DNA of 64,000 nt from Ciceribacter thiooxidans. GTDB taxonomy: Bacteria; Pseudomonadota; Alphaproteobacteria; Rhizobiales; Rhizobiaceae. Shown one piece after another: positions 1 to 10,867 of the stretch. How positions within the stretch are numbered: the stretch's first letter is position 1; each line of letters begins with the position of its first letter. Both the position numbers and the translations under genes were made by a program. The DNA lies in NCBI RefSeq assembly GCF_014126615.1, contig NZ_CP059896.1, positions 754,501-818,500 on the forward strand. The letters are read 5' to 3'. Below the pieces are notes generated by a model. The model was not told where the DNA came from and did not search any database. It worked only from the letters and a program-made list of their open reading frames with translations.

Positions 1-671
1 TCCGCGACCTCGTCGGCGAGGCGGGCGAAGCCGCCGGCGCGGTCGATCAGGCCGCGGTGGAAGAGCATGGTCTTCCCCTGGGCGAAGCCGAAGCCGATCT
101 CGTCGGCGAGCATCTGCCAGCGCGCCTGGAAGCTGTTCAGCCATGCGGCCTCGACCTCCGCCGCGAACCCGGCCGGTGCGGAGCCGACGGGCGGGGAGCA
201 TACCATGCCGGTGTCGGGCTCCCAGCGGGCGAAGAGCTGTGCGAGATAGTCCTTGGGCGCCAGCACGTTGCTGTCGGCGAGAACGATCCAGGGATAGCGC
301 GCCGCCTCCCAGCCCTTGACGAGGTTGTTGAGCTTCGGGTTGACGCTGACGCGGCTGTTTCCGACGAGGAGCGAGGAGGCAACGTCGGGGTGCTCCGCCA
401 TCAGGCGCCGTACCAGCGGGATAGCCGGATCGTCGGCGTCCTCGACGCAGAACACGACTTCGTAGACTGGCCAGTCGAGGAGGAAGGTCGAGCGCAGCGT
501 CGCTTCGAGATTGTTCTCGATGCCGCAGAACGGCCGCAGGATGCTGACGGCGGGCCGGGCGGTCTGCGCCGGGTGGGTCGCCTTGCGGGTTCTTGTCTTT
601 CGCCGGTAGATCCAGCCGAGGCTGACGAGGTGGATAAGCAGGGCAGTCGCGCAGAACGTCATGATCAACAT
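1..671 (-). CDS. Ceramide glucosyltransferase-like GT21 family protein, 3' end beyond window
   Basis: This is a membrane-anchored glycosyltransferase that would transfer a sugar to a lipid acceptor (ceramide or hopanoid type). The frame stays open from an ATG at 671, preceded by AAGGA at eight bases, to the left edge, giving 223 residues. An N-terminal hydrophobic stretch is followed by a VSILRPFCGIENN segment typical of GT21/HpnI proteins, then the D1 motif (EDADDPA) and the D2 motif (LADSN). The D3 and QxxRW motifs are expected beyond the edge. It starts 129 bases after the DedA gene on the same strand and may share its transcript. Family membership is fairly sure; acceptor and sugar are unknown. 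Confidence 0.8.
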   Translation of the reverse strand, partial: MLIMTFCATALLIHLVSLGWIYRRKTRTRKATHPAQTARPAVSILRPFCGIENNLEATLRSTFLLDWPVYEVVFCVEDADDPAIPLVRRLMAEHPDVASSLLVGNSRVSVNPKLNNLVKGWEAARYPWIVLADSNVLAPKDYLAQLFARWEPDTGMVCSPPVGSAPAGFAAEVEAAWLNSFQARWQMLADEIGFGFAQGKTMLFHRGLIDRAGGFARLADEVA

Positions 672-799
672 GGTCACGATCCTTGTACCATCCGCTGCCT
701 GATACTATCGCCACATGACAATTCTGCAAAAGGGTATTGCCCTCCTGCTACGAAAGATGGGGACGCGGGGGATGAATGCGGATTTGTCTCCGCTACCGG

Positions 800-1405
800 T
801 CAGATGTGGCCGGATTTGCCGCGGCGGAGAACGGTGACGAGGCGCCAGCCGAGGAGAAGCGCCACGATTCCGGCGGCGAGGAAGCCGCTCGCGTCGCCGA
901 CGATCTCGGCGATGGCGAGGATGTTGTCGCTGAAGACGATTCCGAGACCGACATGCAAGGTGACCCATACCGCCTCGCCGGCGACGCCGGCCGCGGTGAA
1001 ATGCGCCCAGGAGAAGCCGGTGGCACCGGTCACCAGGTTCATGTAGGGGCCGAGCGGACTGAAGAGCCAGCGGGTGAGAAAGATTCCGATCGTCGCGTGG
1101 CGGGCGATCTCCTGCGTCGCGCGGTCGAGTGCGGCCTTGCCGGCCGGCTTCCTCGCGATGCGGCCGGTGACCGCCCGGCCGGCGAAGCGGCCTGCGAAGT
1201 AGCCGATCTGATCCCCGCCGACGGCTGCTGCAAACGCGGTCACGAAGACCGCCATCAGCCCGAAGTCGCCGGCAGCCGCGAAAGAGCCCATCAGCATCAT
1301 CACCAGAGAGGCCGGAAGCGGCAGTCCCAGGCAGCTCAGGCCGGCAACGGCCGCAAGCAGCGGCAATCCGTAGACGGGGACGAGCGCAAGCAGGGTCTCG
1401 CTCAT
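800..1405 (-). CDS. DedA family membrane protein (VTT domain)
   Basis: This 201-residue integral membrane protein belongs to the DedA/VTT (SNARE-associated) family, whose members act in membrane lipid homeostasis, some as undecaprenyl-phosphate or phospholipid flippases. It has several hydrophobic segments and the family signature TRWLFSPLGPYMNLVTG near residue 118, an arginine followed by paired glycines. Its ATG overlaps the stop of the upstream small membrane gene in an ATGA arrangement, so the two are translationally coupled. Length is normal for the family. The exact substrate cannot be read from sequence. Confidence 0.85.
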   Translation of the reverse strand: MSETLLALVPVYGLPLLAAVAGLSCLGLPLPASLVMMLMGSFAAAGDFGLMAVFVTAFAAAVGGDQIGYFAGRFAGRAVTGRIARKPAGKAALDRATQEIARHATIGIFLTRWLFSPLGPYMNLVTGATGFSWAHFTAAGVAGEAVWVTLHVGLGIVFSDNILAIAEIVGDASGFLAAGIVALLLGWRLVTVLRRGKSGHI

Positions 1406-1758
1406 CGGCCGGAGCCACCTTCCCGGAGCCTTGCAATTGCCCGGTCGATCTCGGCGCGGAATTCTTCAGGCTTCACGCCGCGGTCGCGGGCGAGCTGTTC
1501 CACCGTCGGGCGCCGGCCGGAGCCGAGCGGGCCAATCCCCAGCGCTTCCGCAAGTGCCTCGCGCGGCAAATCGTAGGAGCGGGCAATATAGCCGATCGTC
1601 ATCCAGTTCTCGATCGGCTGGTCGCGATGCTCCGGTGCGCTCCAGTAGACGACGTAGAAGGCGAAGCGCGCCGCGAAGAAGAGCGCGAGCGCTGAAGCCG
1701 CGACGAAGGCGAGAAGCAGCACGCGGTGTTCGCGCCAGAGGATTGCCGCTCTCTTCAT
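1402..1758 (-). CDS. Small single-pass membrane protein of unknown function
   Basis: This 118-residue protein has one strong transmembrane helix (about residues 14-36) and a soluble C-terminal half. That half contains RPTVEQLARDRG followed by KPEEFRAEIDRAIA, which looks helical. I do not recognise a named domain. It is the first gene of a coupled pair with the DedA gene, sharing the ATGA overlap, which suggests a joint role at the membrane. It is divergent from ung, with about 100 bases between the starts. Confidence 0.65.
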   Translation of the reverse strand: MKRAAILWREHRVLLLAFVAASALALFFAARFAFYVVYWSAPEHRDQPIENWMTIGYIARSYDLPREALAEALGIGPLGSGRRPTVEQLARDRGVKPEEFRAEIDRAIARLREGGSGR

Positions 1759-1862
1759 CTCGGTCGTGCCCCATACCGTCCGGCGAGGTTCGCCGGACTT
1801 GACTCGGTCCGCCGTCCTCTTTCATTCAGGAGCGAGTTAACCGCAAAAGGCGATGGCCGACA

Positions 1863-2567
1863 ATGAGCGCAGCAGACGTCAGACTGGAGGAGAGCTGGAA
1901 AAGGGTTCTCGGGCCGGAGTTTTCCAGTCCCTACATGCAGCAATTGCGGGAGTTCCTCGTCGCCGAGAAGGCGAACGGCAAGAACATCTTTCCGAAGGGT
2001 GCGGAATATTTCCGGGCGCTCGACCTGACGCCGCTCGGAAAGGTGCGGGTGGTGATCCTGGGCCAGGACCCCTATCACGGCGCCGGCCAGGCGCACGGCC
2101 TCTGCTTCAGCGTCCAGCCGGGCGTGCGCATCCCGCCGTCGCTCGTCAATATCTACAAGGAACTGGAAACCGATCTCGGCATTCATCCGGTCCGCCACGG
2201 CTTCCTCGAGAACTGGGCGAAACAGGGCGTGCTGCTCCTGAACAGCGTGCTGACGGTGGAGGAGGCTCGCGCCGCCTCGCATCAGGGACGAGGCTGGGAA
2301 CGCTTCACCGACGCGGTGATCCGCGCCGTCAATGTGGAGTGTTCCTCGGTCGTCTTCATGCTCTGGGGCTCCTATGCGCAGAAGAAGGCGGCCTTCGTCG
2401 ATCGCGAGCGCCATCTGGTGCTCAGGGCACCGCATCCCTCGCCGCTTTCGGCGCATAACGGCTTCTTCGGCTGCCGGCATTTCTCCAAGGCGAACGAGTT
2501 CCTGCGCTCACGCGGCCTGGAGCCGATCGACTGGCAGCTTCCGGCCGATCCCGTGCTTTCGCAATAA
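1863..2567 (+). CDS. ung: Uracil-DNA glycosylase (family 1)
   Basis: This enzyme removes uracil from DNA to start base-excision repair in the cytoplasm. The 234-residue protein carries the water-activating motif GQDPYH with its catalytic Asp near residue 67, and the DNA-intercalating motif [14 protein letters not shown] near residue 200. Length is typical of family 1 enzymes. The ATG at 1863 is used because the ATG at 1853 lies in another frame. The Shine-Dalgarno sequence is weak. It is monocistronic by context, divergent from the DedA pair. Confidence 0.95.
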   Translation: MSAADVRLEESWKRVLGPEFSSPYMQQLREFLVAEKANGKNIFPKGAEYFRALDLTPLGKVRVVILGQDPYHGAGQAHGLCFSVQPGVRIPPSLVNIYKELETDLGIHPVRHGFLENWAKQGVLLLNSVLTVEEARAASHQGRGWERFTDAVIRAVNVECSSVVFMLWGSYAQKKAAFVDRERHLVLRAPHPSPLSAHNGFFGCRHFSKANEFLRSRGLEPIDWQLPADPVLSQ

Positions 2568-2655
2568 ACTGCCGCCGATCGTCTGCCGCCGTGCTTGCGG
2601 CCGTCGCCCGCCTGTCGGATAGTGCGGCCCTGTCGTTCAGATAGGGAGCCCGTGC

Positions 2656-4083
2656 ATGAGCAATCGCCTCAAATTCTTCATCGATGGCCAGTGGGTCGAT
2701 CCGGTCCGGCCGGCGCTGCTCGACGTCATCGATCCTTCGACCGAAGAGGCGTTCACGCAGATTGCCATCGGGTCGGCCGCCGACGTCGACCGGGCAGTGG
2801 CGGCGGCAAAGGCGGCATTCCCGGCCTTTGCCGTGACGTCGCGGGAGGAGCGGCTTTCGCTTCTCGAGCGCATTCTCGCCGCTTACAACGACCGGATCGA
2901 CGACATCGCCGAGGCGGTCAGCCGCGAAATGGGCGCACCGCTTCCCTTCGCCCGTGATTCGCAGGCGACCTCCGGCTCGGCGCATCTCGAAACGACCATC
3001 GAGGCGCTGAAGAGCTTCGCCTTCAGCGAGAAGCGCGGGACGACGATGATCGTGCGCGAGCCGATCGGCGTCTGCGCGCTCATTACTCCTTGGAACTGGC
3101 CGCTCAACCAGATCGCCTGCAAGGTGGCGCCGGCGATCGCCGCCGGCTGCACGATGGTGCTGAAGCCGTCGGAGATCGCACCGATTACCGGGGTCATCTT
3201 CGCCGAGATCATGGAGGCGGCGGGCACGCCGAAGGGCGTCTTCAATCTCGTGCACGGAACCGGTCCGGACGTCGGCCAGCCGATGGCGAGCCATCCCGAC
3301 GTCGACATGGCCTCCTTCACCGGATCGACGCGTGCCGGCGTCGCCGTCGCCAAGGCGGCGGCCGACACGGTGAAGCGGGTGGCGCAGGAACTCGGCGGCA
3401 AGTCCGCGAACATCATCCTGCCGGATGCCGATTTGAAAGTTGCGGTGAGCAAGGGCGTCGCCGGCTGTTTCGGCAATTCTGGGCAGTCCTGCAATGCGCC
3501 GACGCGCATGCTGGTGCCGGCCGAGCGCCACGACGAGGCGCTGGCGGTCGCGAAAGCCGCCGCGGAACCCTTCGTCGTCGGCGATCCCCGCTCGCCGGAC
3601 ACCCGGCTCGGTCCGGTGGTCAGCCACGTCCAGTTCGACAAGATCCAGACGCTGATCGAGGCCGGCATCCGCGAGGGGGCGACGCTCGTCGCCGGCGGGC
3701 CGGGCCGGCCGGAACACCTCAACCGCGGCTACTATGTGCGCCCGACGGTCTTCGGCAACGTTTCGAACGATATGACCATCGCCCGGGAGGAAATCTTCGG
3801 ACCGGTGCTCTCGATCCTGCCCTATCGGGACGAGGAAGAGGCGATCGCGATTGCCAACGACACGGTCTACGGGCTTGCCGCCTATGTCCAGTCGGGGGAT
3901 ATCGGCCACGCCCGCAGGGTGGCGGCACGGCTCAGGGCCGGTTGCGTCCATATCAACTATCCGGCGTGGGACCCTTATGCCCCGTTCGGCGGCTACAAGC
4001 AGTCCGGCAACGGCCGCGAATACGGCGAGTGGGGCCTGCACGACTTCCTTGAGGTCAAGGCGGTCACCGGCTACGGCGAGTGA
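2656..4083 (+). CDS. NAD(P)+-dependent aldehyde dehydrogenase
   Basis: This is a 475-residue aldehyde dehydrogenase superfamily enzyme that oxidises an aldehyde to its acid in the cytoplasm. The cofactor-binding segment TPWNWPLNQ, the general-base region QELGGKSANII and the catalytic cysteine region GNSGQSCNAPTRM are all present and intact. AGGGAG lies seven bases before the ATG. It stands alone between ung and a small secreted protein gene, so the substrate cannot be inferred from context. Betaine aldehyde or other aliphatic aldehydes are possible. Confidence 0.9.
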   Translation: MSNRLKFFIDGQWVDPVRPALLDVIDPSTEEAFTQIAIGSAADVDRAVAAAKAAFPAFAVTSREERLSLLERILAAYNDRIDDIAEAVSREMGAPLPFARDSQATSGSAHLETTIEALKSFAFSEKRGTTMIVREPIGVCALITPWNWPLNQIACKVAPAIAAGCTMVLKPSEIAPITGVIFAEIMEAAGTPKGVFNLVHGTGPDVGQPMASHPDVDMASFTGSTRAGVAVAKAAADTVKRVAQELGGKSANIILPDADLKVAVSKGVAGCFGNSGQSCNAPTRMLVPAERHDEALAVAKAAAEPFVVGDPRSPDTRLGPVVSHVQFDKIQTLIEAGIREGATLVAGGPGRPEHLNRGYYVRPTVFGNVSNDMTIAREEIFGPVLSILPYRDEEEAIAIANDTVYGLAAYVQSGDIGHARRVAARLRAGCVHINYPAWDPYAPFGGYKQSGNGREYGEWGLHDFLEVKAVTGYGE

Positions 4084-4346
4084 GCGTCGGCGCATCCGTC
4101 CGCAGATTGCCGTCTTTTCGCCGTTCCGGCGCCTGAATTCGACTGCCGGGCGCCATGGCCGCGAAAAAAATGTGCGATCACCGGTCTTTGATTCTGCTTC
4201 TTTCTTCTCCCGGATTTTAAAGGGATTTTTGCTTCTTACGGCCTCAGTGATGCCGTTTCGGCCTCTCCATCGGGCGTATTTCCCGGAACAAAAAAACGAG
4301 ATTCACGGTTTTCCGGCCATGGTAAACAGCCAGAAAGGATGAAGCC

Positions 4347-4745
4347 ATGAAGACGAAACTGCTAGCTATTACCGCCCTTGTTTTCGGTGCACTTGCCGGG
4401 ACGAGCGCGGCGCAGGAAGGCACCGTGACCGGTGCGGCCGGGGGCGCCGTGACGGGCGCTATCGTCGGCGGTCCGGTCGGTGCCGCGGTCGGTGGTGTCG
4501 TCGGCGCAATCGCCGGGACGGCCGTCGCTCCGCCGCCACCTGAAGTCGTCACCTATGTCGAGCAGCAGCCGGCACCGGCCACGGCCGTGGTCGTCGACCA
4601 GCCGATCGCCGTCGGTGCGACGCTGCCGCAGGAGGTGGTCCTGGTTCCTGTCCCGGACAATCCGACCTACGCCTATGCGGTGGTCAACCAGCAGCGGGTG
4701 ATCGTGGACCCGCAGACCCATGTGGTCGTGAGCGTGGTCCAGTAA
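4347..4745 (+). CDS. Small exported glycine-zipper protein, DUF1236-like
   Basis: This 132-residue protein has a cleavable signal peptide (about residues 1-22, ending in SAAQ). A Gly/Ala/Val repeat segment of glycine-zipper type follows (residues 28-57), then a proline-rich linker. The C-terminal domain (residues 75-132) has the NPTYAYAVVNQQRVIVDP pattern of DUF1236 proteins common in rhizobia. AAGGA precedes the ATG. It is probably periplasmic or envelope-associated; the biochemical role is unknown. A strong hairpin terminator follows. The 263 bases upstream hold no gene I can support. Confidence 0.75.
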   Translation: MKTKLLAITALVFGALAGTSAAQEGTVTGAAGGAVTGAIVGGPVGAAVGGVVGAIAGTAVAPPPPEVVTYVEQQPAPATAVVVDQPIAVGATLPQEVVLVPVPDNPTYAYAVVNQQRVIVDPQTHVVVSVVQ

Positions 4746-4774
4746 GACCCGACTCAGCAAGATCCGACCTTGTC

Positions 4775-4803
4775 GAAGGGAGCCGTGAAGGCTCCCTTCT
4801 TCG
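4775..4803. terminator. Intrinsic terminator between convergent genes
   Basis: A perfect 10-bp stem GAAGGGAGCC / GGCTCCCTTC with a five-base loop is followed by a short T-rich stretch. It lies between the convergent DUF1236-like gene and the EamA transporter gene and could serve both. Confidence 0.8.
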
Positions 4804-4818
4804 TTGTCCGTGTCTTAC

Positions 4819-5712
4819 TTATTTGCCTGCCGTCACCGGCTTGCCCCACTCGGCGATCGCGATGCCTCCGAGCACGAGGACGAGCGCGACGAGGTGGAAG
4901 AGCTGCACCGGTTCGGAGATGAGGGTGACGGAGAGCAGCGTGCCGAAAACCGGGACGAGGTTGATGAAGAGGCCCGCCCGGTTGGCGCCGATGCCCTCGA
5001 CCCCCTTGATGTAGAAGATCTGCGAGATGAGCGACGGGAAGAGTGCCGCATAGGCGATGAGCGCCCAGCCGGTGAGATCCGGCACGACCAGATTTCCGGC
5101 CGCCGCCTCCCAGAAGACCAGAGGCAGGGCGCTCAGGGTCGCGCCGAGGGAAGCGCCGGCCATCATGCTCTTCCAGTGCAGCGGCGGCTTCCAGCGCAGG
5201 CCGACCGTGTAGATCGCATAGGCGACGACGGCCAGCAGCAGCAGGGCGTCACCGTAGTTGAGGGTCAGTGCGAGCAGCGCCGCGAGATCGCCGTGGCCGG
5301 CCGTCAGCGCGACGCCGACGAAGCTGATGAGGAAGCCGACGATCTGGACGAGGGACACCGGTATGCGGAAGAAGGCGAAGTTCAGCACGAAGATCAGGAC
5401 CGGGATGCCACCCTGTTCGATCGCGCCATTGACCGCACTGGTATATTGCAGGGCGGTGTAGAGGAAGCCGTTGAAAGCGGTGTAGCCGATCGCGCCATAG
5501 GCAAGCAGCAGCAGCCAGTTGCGCCGGAGCACCGGCCAGTCGGTCTTGAGCTGCGGCACCGAAATGATTGAGATCAGGATGGCGGCGATCGCCCAGCGGG
5601 AAAGATTGAGCGCCATCGGGCTGATGTGCCCGATCGCCAACTTGCCGACGACGGTGTTGCCGCCCCAGAAAAGCGTGCAGACGGTGAGCAGAATATAGGA
5701 TCGAAAAGGCAA
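4819..5712 (-). CDS. EamA/DMT family transporter
   Basis: This is a 297-residue inner-membrane protein of the drug/metabolite transporter superfamily with two EamA repeats and about ten hydrophobic helices. The start of repeat one reads TLFWGGNTVVGKLA, a common EamA signature with a conserved Trp-Gly pair. It probably exports a metabolite or amino acid. There is no operon partner: it is convergent with the DUF1236-like gene and divergent from purA. The substrate is not predictable from sequence. Confidence 0.85.
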   Translation of the reverse strand: MPFRSYILLTVCTLFWGGNTVVGKLAIGHISPMALNLSRWAIAAILISIISVPQLKTDWPVLRRNWLLLLAYGAIGYTAFNGFLYTALQYTSAVNGAIEQGGIPVLIFVLNFAFFRIPVSLVQIVGFLISFVGVALTAGHGDLAALLALTLNYGDALLLLAVVAYAIYTVGLRWKPPLHWKSMMAGASLGATLSALPLVFWEAAAGNLVVPDLTGWALIAYAALFPSLISQIFYIKGVEGIGANRAGLFINLVPVFGTLLSVTLISEPVQLFHLVALVLVLGGIAIAEWGKPVTAGK

Positions 5713-5910
5713 GCGGCTTACCTTCGGCTTTTACACGGGACTGGAGGTATGTTGCGTCGGTCAGGCTCTCGCAAATAGGCGAGGGACGGGACGTTGTCAC
5801 GCAAAAAGCCAAATCGCCTTTCACAAACAGGTCGATTTTAAAAAAGCAACACAGTATAGATGCGCGGGTTTGAATAGGGCGCAGCCAGCGCAGATAGGCA
5901 GGATTTCGAG

Positions 5911-7209
<1,299 letters not shown>

Positions 7210-7269
7210 TGTCGGAATTCTTTAACGAATTGTCCGCCGGCGGATGCCGGCGATCAAGAGAAAGTGCTC

Positions 7270-9632
7270 ATGGCTGATTTCATTTCGGTTATCCGGCGCG
7301 CCGTCGACGGCCTGTCGAACAACACACCGGAGATGCGCGCGAAGGTCTATGAAAAGGCCCGTAGCGCAGTGGCGCGGCAGCTGGAGAACATGTCGCCGCG
7401 TCCGCCGGAAGAGATGCTGCGCCGCCAGATGGACAAGCTGGAAGCCGCCATCCAGGAGGTCGAAGCCGAGCACATCGAAGCCCTGCCGGAAGAACCGGAA
7501 GCCGCCCTGCTGGAGGAAGAACTGGGGATCGCTCCGGCCGCCCCGGCCCATGCCGAGCCGGAACCTGAGCCCGAGGCTGAACCCGAGCCAGAGCCCGAGG
7601 CTGAACCTGAGCCCCAGCCAGAGCCCGAGCCGGAAACCTATGATGAGCCCGTAGCCGAGGAAGACCACGCGGCTCATGAGCTTCACCACGAGCCGGCAGA
7701 GGAACAGGCGGAGGAAGAGGCCGCGGCGGAGGTCCATGAGGAGCCTGCCGCGCCGGTCTCTACGGTGTATGCGGCGGAAACCGTAGAGGACGAACACGCA
7801 GAGCCTCCGGCAGAGGAACATGCCGAGCCCGCCTACCACTACGAAGAGGCGGAACCCGAGCATGTCGCCTGGGGCGCGGAGGGCGAGCACGCTACCGCGC
7901 CGGTCGAGGAAGTGTACCCCGGTGAGCCGTGGCCGCATGCGGCCGAGGAACAGCCGGCAGAGGTCGAGGCGGAAGAGCCGGTCGCTCCCGCCGAGCCGGA
8001 AGGCGAGCAGCCGGTCGCCGCTGCGGAGCCCGAGGTCGAGGAAACGGTAGAAGAGGAGCCGACACCGGCTGCGCCCGCTGCGTGGACGGAGAGCGTTCCG
8101 GATTACGACCGAACCTACGGCGACTGGGTGGAGAACGCGCGCGAGGAGGAAACGTCGCACGAGGTCGAAGCGCCGGAAACGGCTGCTGCGCCTCCGGCAC
8201 CGACGATGCCGGAGGCGTCTGTCGAACCGTGGCAGACGACCGAAGAACCGCAGCCGGAGGAGACGCCAACTGCCGCGCCCGCCGCCAAGGCAGCGTCGCA
8301 CGACATCGATCTGCTCGACTGGGACACCACGGCCTATCAGCCGCCGGCCGGCGTCGACGGAAGCAAGGGTGGCGAAGCGCAGAATTTCGACGATTTCGCC
8401 GACTGGTATGCGGCGGTGGCGACACCCGCGGCCGGAGCGGCGCTCGAAGCAGGCGAGACCGCGGAGGGTCAGAAGGCGGCCCGCGCAAACGAGACGGCGG
8501 CGATAACCGGCGGTACGGTTCCCCCGCGGAGAAGGTGCCGGGCAAGCCATACCGCATCGAACAGACCAAACGGCGCAATTATGCGCCGATCGCCGTCGGT
8601 GTGCTCGTCGTGGCGGCGCTTGCCGGCGGCGGCTACGAACTCTGGGCAAACCGCGACGCGGTGACGACATTCGTCGGCGATTCCGTCGCTTCGCTGACCG
8701 CGATGGTCGCGGGCAAGGGCACGGAAACGACGACGCCACCGCCTGCCGAGACGGCCACAAACGAGACGTCGCCTACGACGGCGACGCCGCCCGAGGCGGG
8801 TGCCGAAACGAAGGCTCCCGACGCCAAGGCGCCGACGTCTCCGGAAGAGGGCGCCGCGACGGGGCAGAAGTTCACCCAGCGTCTGCTGGCGGACGGGACC
8901 GAAGTCGATGAAGGCGCCGGCACCGTCGCCGCGAACGCGGGCACCGAAGGGCGCTCGGTCTCCGAGCAGAACGTTGCCGGTACGCAGCCTTCCGGCCAGG
9001 CAGGGGCAACCGCCGGCGGTCCGGCCGCTGGCACGACCGCGACGCCGCCGGTCGATATGAGCAAGCCCGTCGTCGGCGAGAAGGCCTTCCTCTACGAGGA
9101 AAAGCTCGGCCAGACGTCGCCGACGGCGATCACCGGCGCCGTCGAGTGGACGGCGCTCAACGACACGAGCGAGAACGGTCGCCCCAATCCGGCGATCCAG
9201 GGCAAGCTTTCCATTCCCGATCGCGGGCTTTCGGCGCTGATCACCATCAAGCGGAATGCCGACAATTCGCTGCCCGCGAGCCACCTGATCGAGGTCGTGT
9301 TCTCGGTGCCGGCAGATTTCGAAGGCGGCGCGATCGACAGCGTCCAGCGCATCGCGATGAAGCGGACGGAACAGGATCGCGGCGATCCGCTGGTGGCCGT
9401 CTCGGCGAAGATCACCGACGACAGCTATCTGATCGCGCTCAACGACTTCCAGGACGTGGTTGCACGCAATCTCGATCTGCTGCGCACGCGCAACTGGATC
9501 GATATCCCGGTGACCTACCGCAACGGTCGCCGGGCCCTGCTGACCCTCGACAAGGGCACGGCCGGTGTGGCTGTCTTCGACGAGGTCCTGAAGCAGTGGA
9601 CCGCACTGGACAACGGCAACAGCGGCGGCTGA
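7270..9632 (+). pseudogene. Glu/Pro-rich single-pass membrane protein, frameshifted
   Basis: The first part, starting at ATG 7270, encodes a basic N-terminal helix and then a very long acidic region rich in Glu, Pro and Ala, with EPEPEPEAEPEPEPEAE-type repeats. Around 8521-8525 the reading frame must shift by one base to continue into the second part (to 9632). That part has a transmembrane helix (PIAVGVLVVAALAGGGY) and a well-conserved C-terminal domain of about 190 residues (from KPVVGEKAFLYEEKLG to the end). Adding one C to the five-C run restores a continuous protein of about 787 residues. The family is a conserved rhizobial protein next to purA with no function known to me. The lesion may be real or a sequencing error. 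Confidence 0.7.
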
Positions 9633-9645
9633 AGACAATAAAAAA

Positions 9646-9671
9646 GGGTTTCGGGCGAGAGCCCGAAACCC
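9646..9671 (-). terminator. Intrinsic terminator of rpoH
   Basis: A perfect 11-bp stem GGGTTTCGGGC / GCCCGAAACCC has a GAGA loop. On the minus strand it is followed by a run of six T residues, so it best serves rpoH. It could also stop the convergent plus-strand gene that ends at 9632. Confidence 0.85.
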
Positions 9672-9776
9672 ATAATCGTAGAATGCGCACAGGCGACCAC
9701 GCCGCCGCAAAGATGACTGTCGCGTCGCCCGCCCGTCAGGGCTCAGATTGCCGCCACGCTCCGGAAATTCCGAGGA

Positions 9777-10679
9777 TCAGGCTTCGACCACGCTGAGCGC
9801 GGAGGCGCGCTGAAGCGCCTCCTTCTGGACGGCTTCCTGCACCTTTTCGAAGGCGCGGACCTCGATCTGGCGGACACGTTCGCGGCTGATGTCGAATTCC
9901 GCGGACAGGTCTTCCAGCGTCACCGGATCCTCCGCCAGACGGCGGGCTTCGAAGATTCGCCGTTCACGATCGTTGAGGACGCTCATGGCGCGGGCCAGCA
10001 TGCGCCGGCGCGTTTCGAGCTCGTCCTGCTCGATGAGGACATCTTCCTGGCTGTCGTGTTCGTCGACGAGCCAGTCCTGCCACTGGCCGGATTCACCCTC
10101 GGCGGCACGGATCGGCGCGTTCAGCGACGCGTCGCCGGAGAGCCGGCGGTTCATCGAGACGACCTCGTCCTCGGAGACTTTCAGCTTGGTGGCGATCTCC
10201 GTCACCTGCTCGGGTTTCAGGTCGCCTTCCTCGATCGCCTGGATCTTGCCCTTGAGGCGGCGAAGGTTGAAGAACAGCCGCTTCTGGTTGGCGGTCGTCC
10301 CCATCTTCACCAGTGACCAGGAGCGCAGGATGTATTCCTGGATCGCAGCCTTGATCCACCACATGGCGTAGGTCGCCAGGCGGAAGCCGCGTTCCGGGTC
10401 GAATTTCTTGACTGCCTGCATCAGGCCGACATTGCCCTCGGAGACGACTTCTCCGATCGGCAGGCCGTAGCCGCGATAGCCCATGGCGATCTTGGCGACG
10501 AGGCGCAGGTGGCTGGTCACGAGCTTGTGGGCGGCATCGCGGTCGTTATGCTCGGCATAACGCTTGGCCAGCATGTATTCTTCCTGCGGCTCAAGCATCG
10601 GAAATTTGCGGATTTCGTCGAGATACCGGCTGAGGCCGGCCTCGCCGGCGGCGATGGTAGGCAAATTATTGCGGGCCAT
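9777..10679 (-). CDS. rpoH: RNA polymerase sigma-32 factor (heat-shock sigma)
   Basis: RpoH directs RNA polymerase to heat-shock promoters. The 300-residue product has region 2 (GNVGLMQAVKKFDPERGFRL, then YAMWWIKAAIQEYI), the RpoH box QKRLFFNLRRLKG that separates sigma-32 from sigma-70, and region 4 (LEDLSAEFDISRERVRQIE). The ATG at 10679 is preferred over an upstream in-frame start because AGGAAGGGGG lies directly upstream and the resulting length fits the family. It matches the rhizobial RpoH1 type. A hairpin in the leader and a terminator downstream are listed separately. Confidence 0.95.
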   Translation of the reverse strand: MARNNLPTIAAGEAGLSRYLDEIRKFPMLEPQEEYMLAKRYAEHNDRDAAHKLVTSHLRLVAKIAMGYRGYGLPIGEVVSEGNVGLMQAVKKFDPERGFRLATYAMWWIKAAIQEYILRSWSLVKMGTTANQKRLFFNLRRLKGKIQAIEEGDLKPEQVTEIATKLKVSEDEVVSMNRRLSGDASLNAPIRAAEGESGQWQDWLVDEHDSQEDVLIEQDELETRRRMLARAMSVLNDRERRIFEARRLAEDPVTLEDLSAEFDISRERVRQIEVRAFEKVQEAVQKEALQRASALSVVEA

Positions 10680-10742
10680 AAAGCACCCCCTTCCTTGTGT
10701 GCGTCGGTCCCCTTGAGTGACCCCAGTCGATAGGCGGACCGT

Positions 10743-10774
10743 TTGGCATGGCTTCTGGACGAAGCCCATGCCAA
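10743..10774 (-). other. Long hairpin in the rpoH leader
   Basis: The arms TTGGCATGGCTTC and GAAGCCCATGCCAA pair with one bulge around a short loop. The element sits 64-95 bases upstream of the rpoH ATG, at the 5' end of the transcript if the promoter proposed just upstream is right. It could stabilise or regulate the mRNA. No pairing with the Shine-Dalgarno sequence is visible. Confidence 0.5.
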
Positions 10775-10783
10775 GCCATATGC

Positions 10784-10812
10784 CAGATAAGTACGGCAAA
10801 ACGGTGATTCAA
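10784..10812 (-). promoter_or_regulatory. Candidate housekeeping promoter of rpoH
   Basis: On the minus strand TTGAAT is followed by exactly 17 bases and TATCTG, a fair match to sigma-70-type -35/-10 elements. It lies about 105 bases upstream of the rpoH start. This is pattern matching only. Confidence 0.35.
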
Positions 10813-10867
10813 GCCATCCTCATCGCGTTATATCATTACATTTCGGTAACCTCGACCGTCTCCGCGG

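Noticed and set aside
10680..10799. Upstream in-frame start extending RpoH by 40 residues
   Set aside because: A strong Shine-Dalgarno sequence sits directly before the ATG at 10679, and the extension would cover the leader hairpin.
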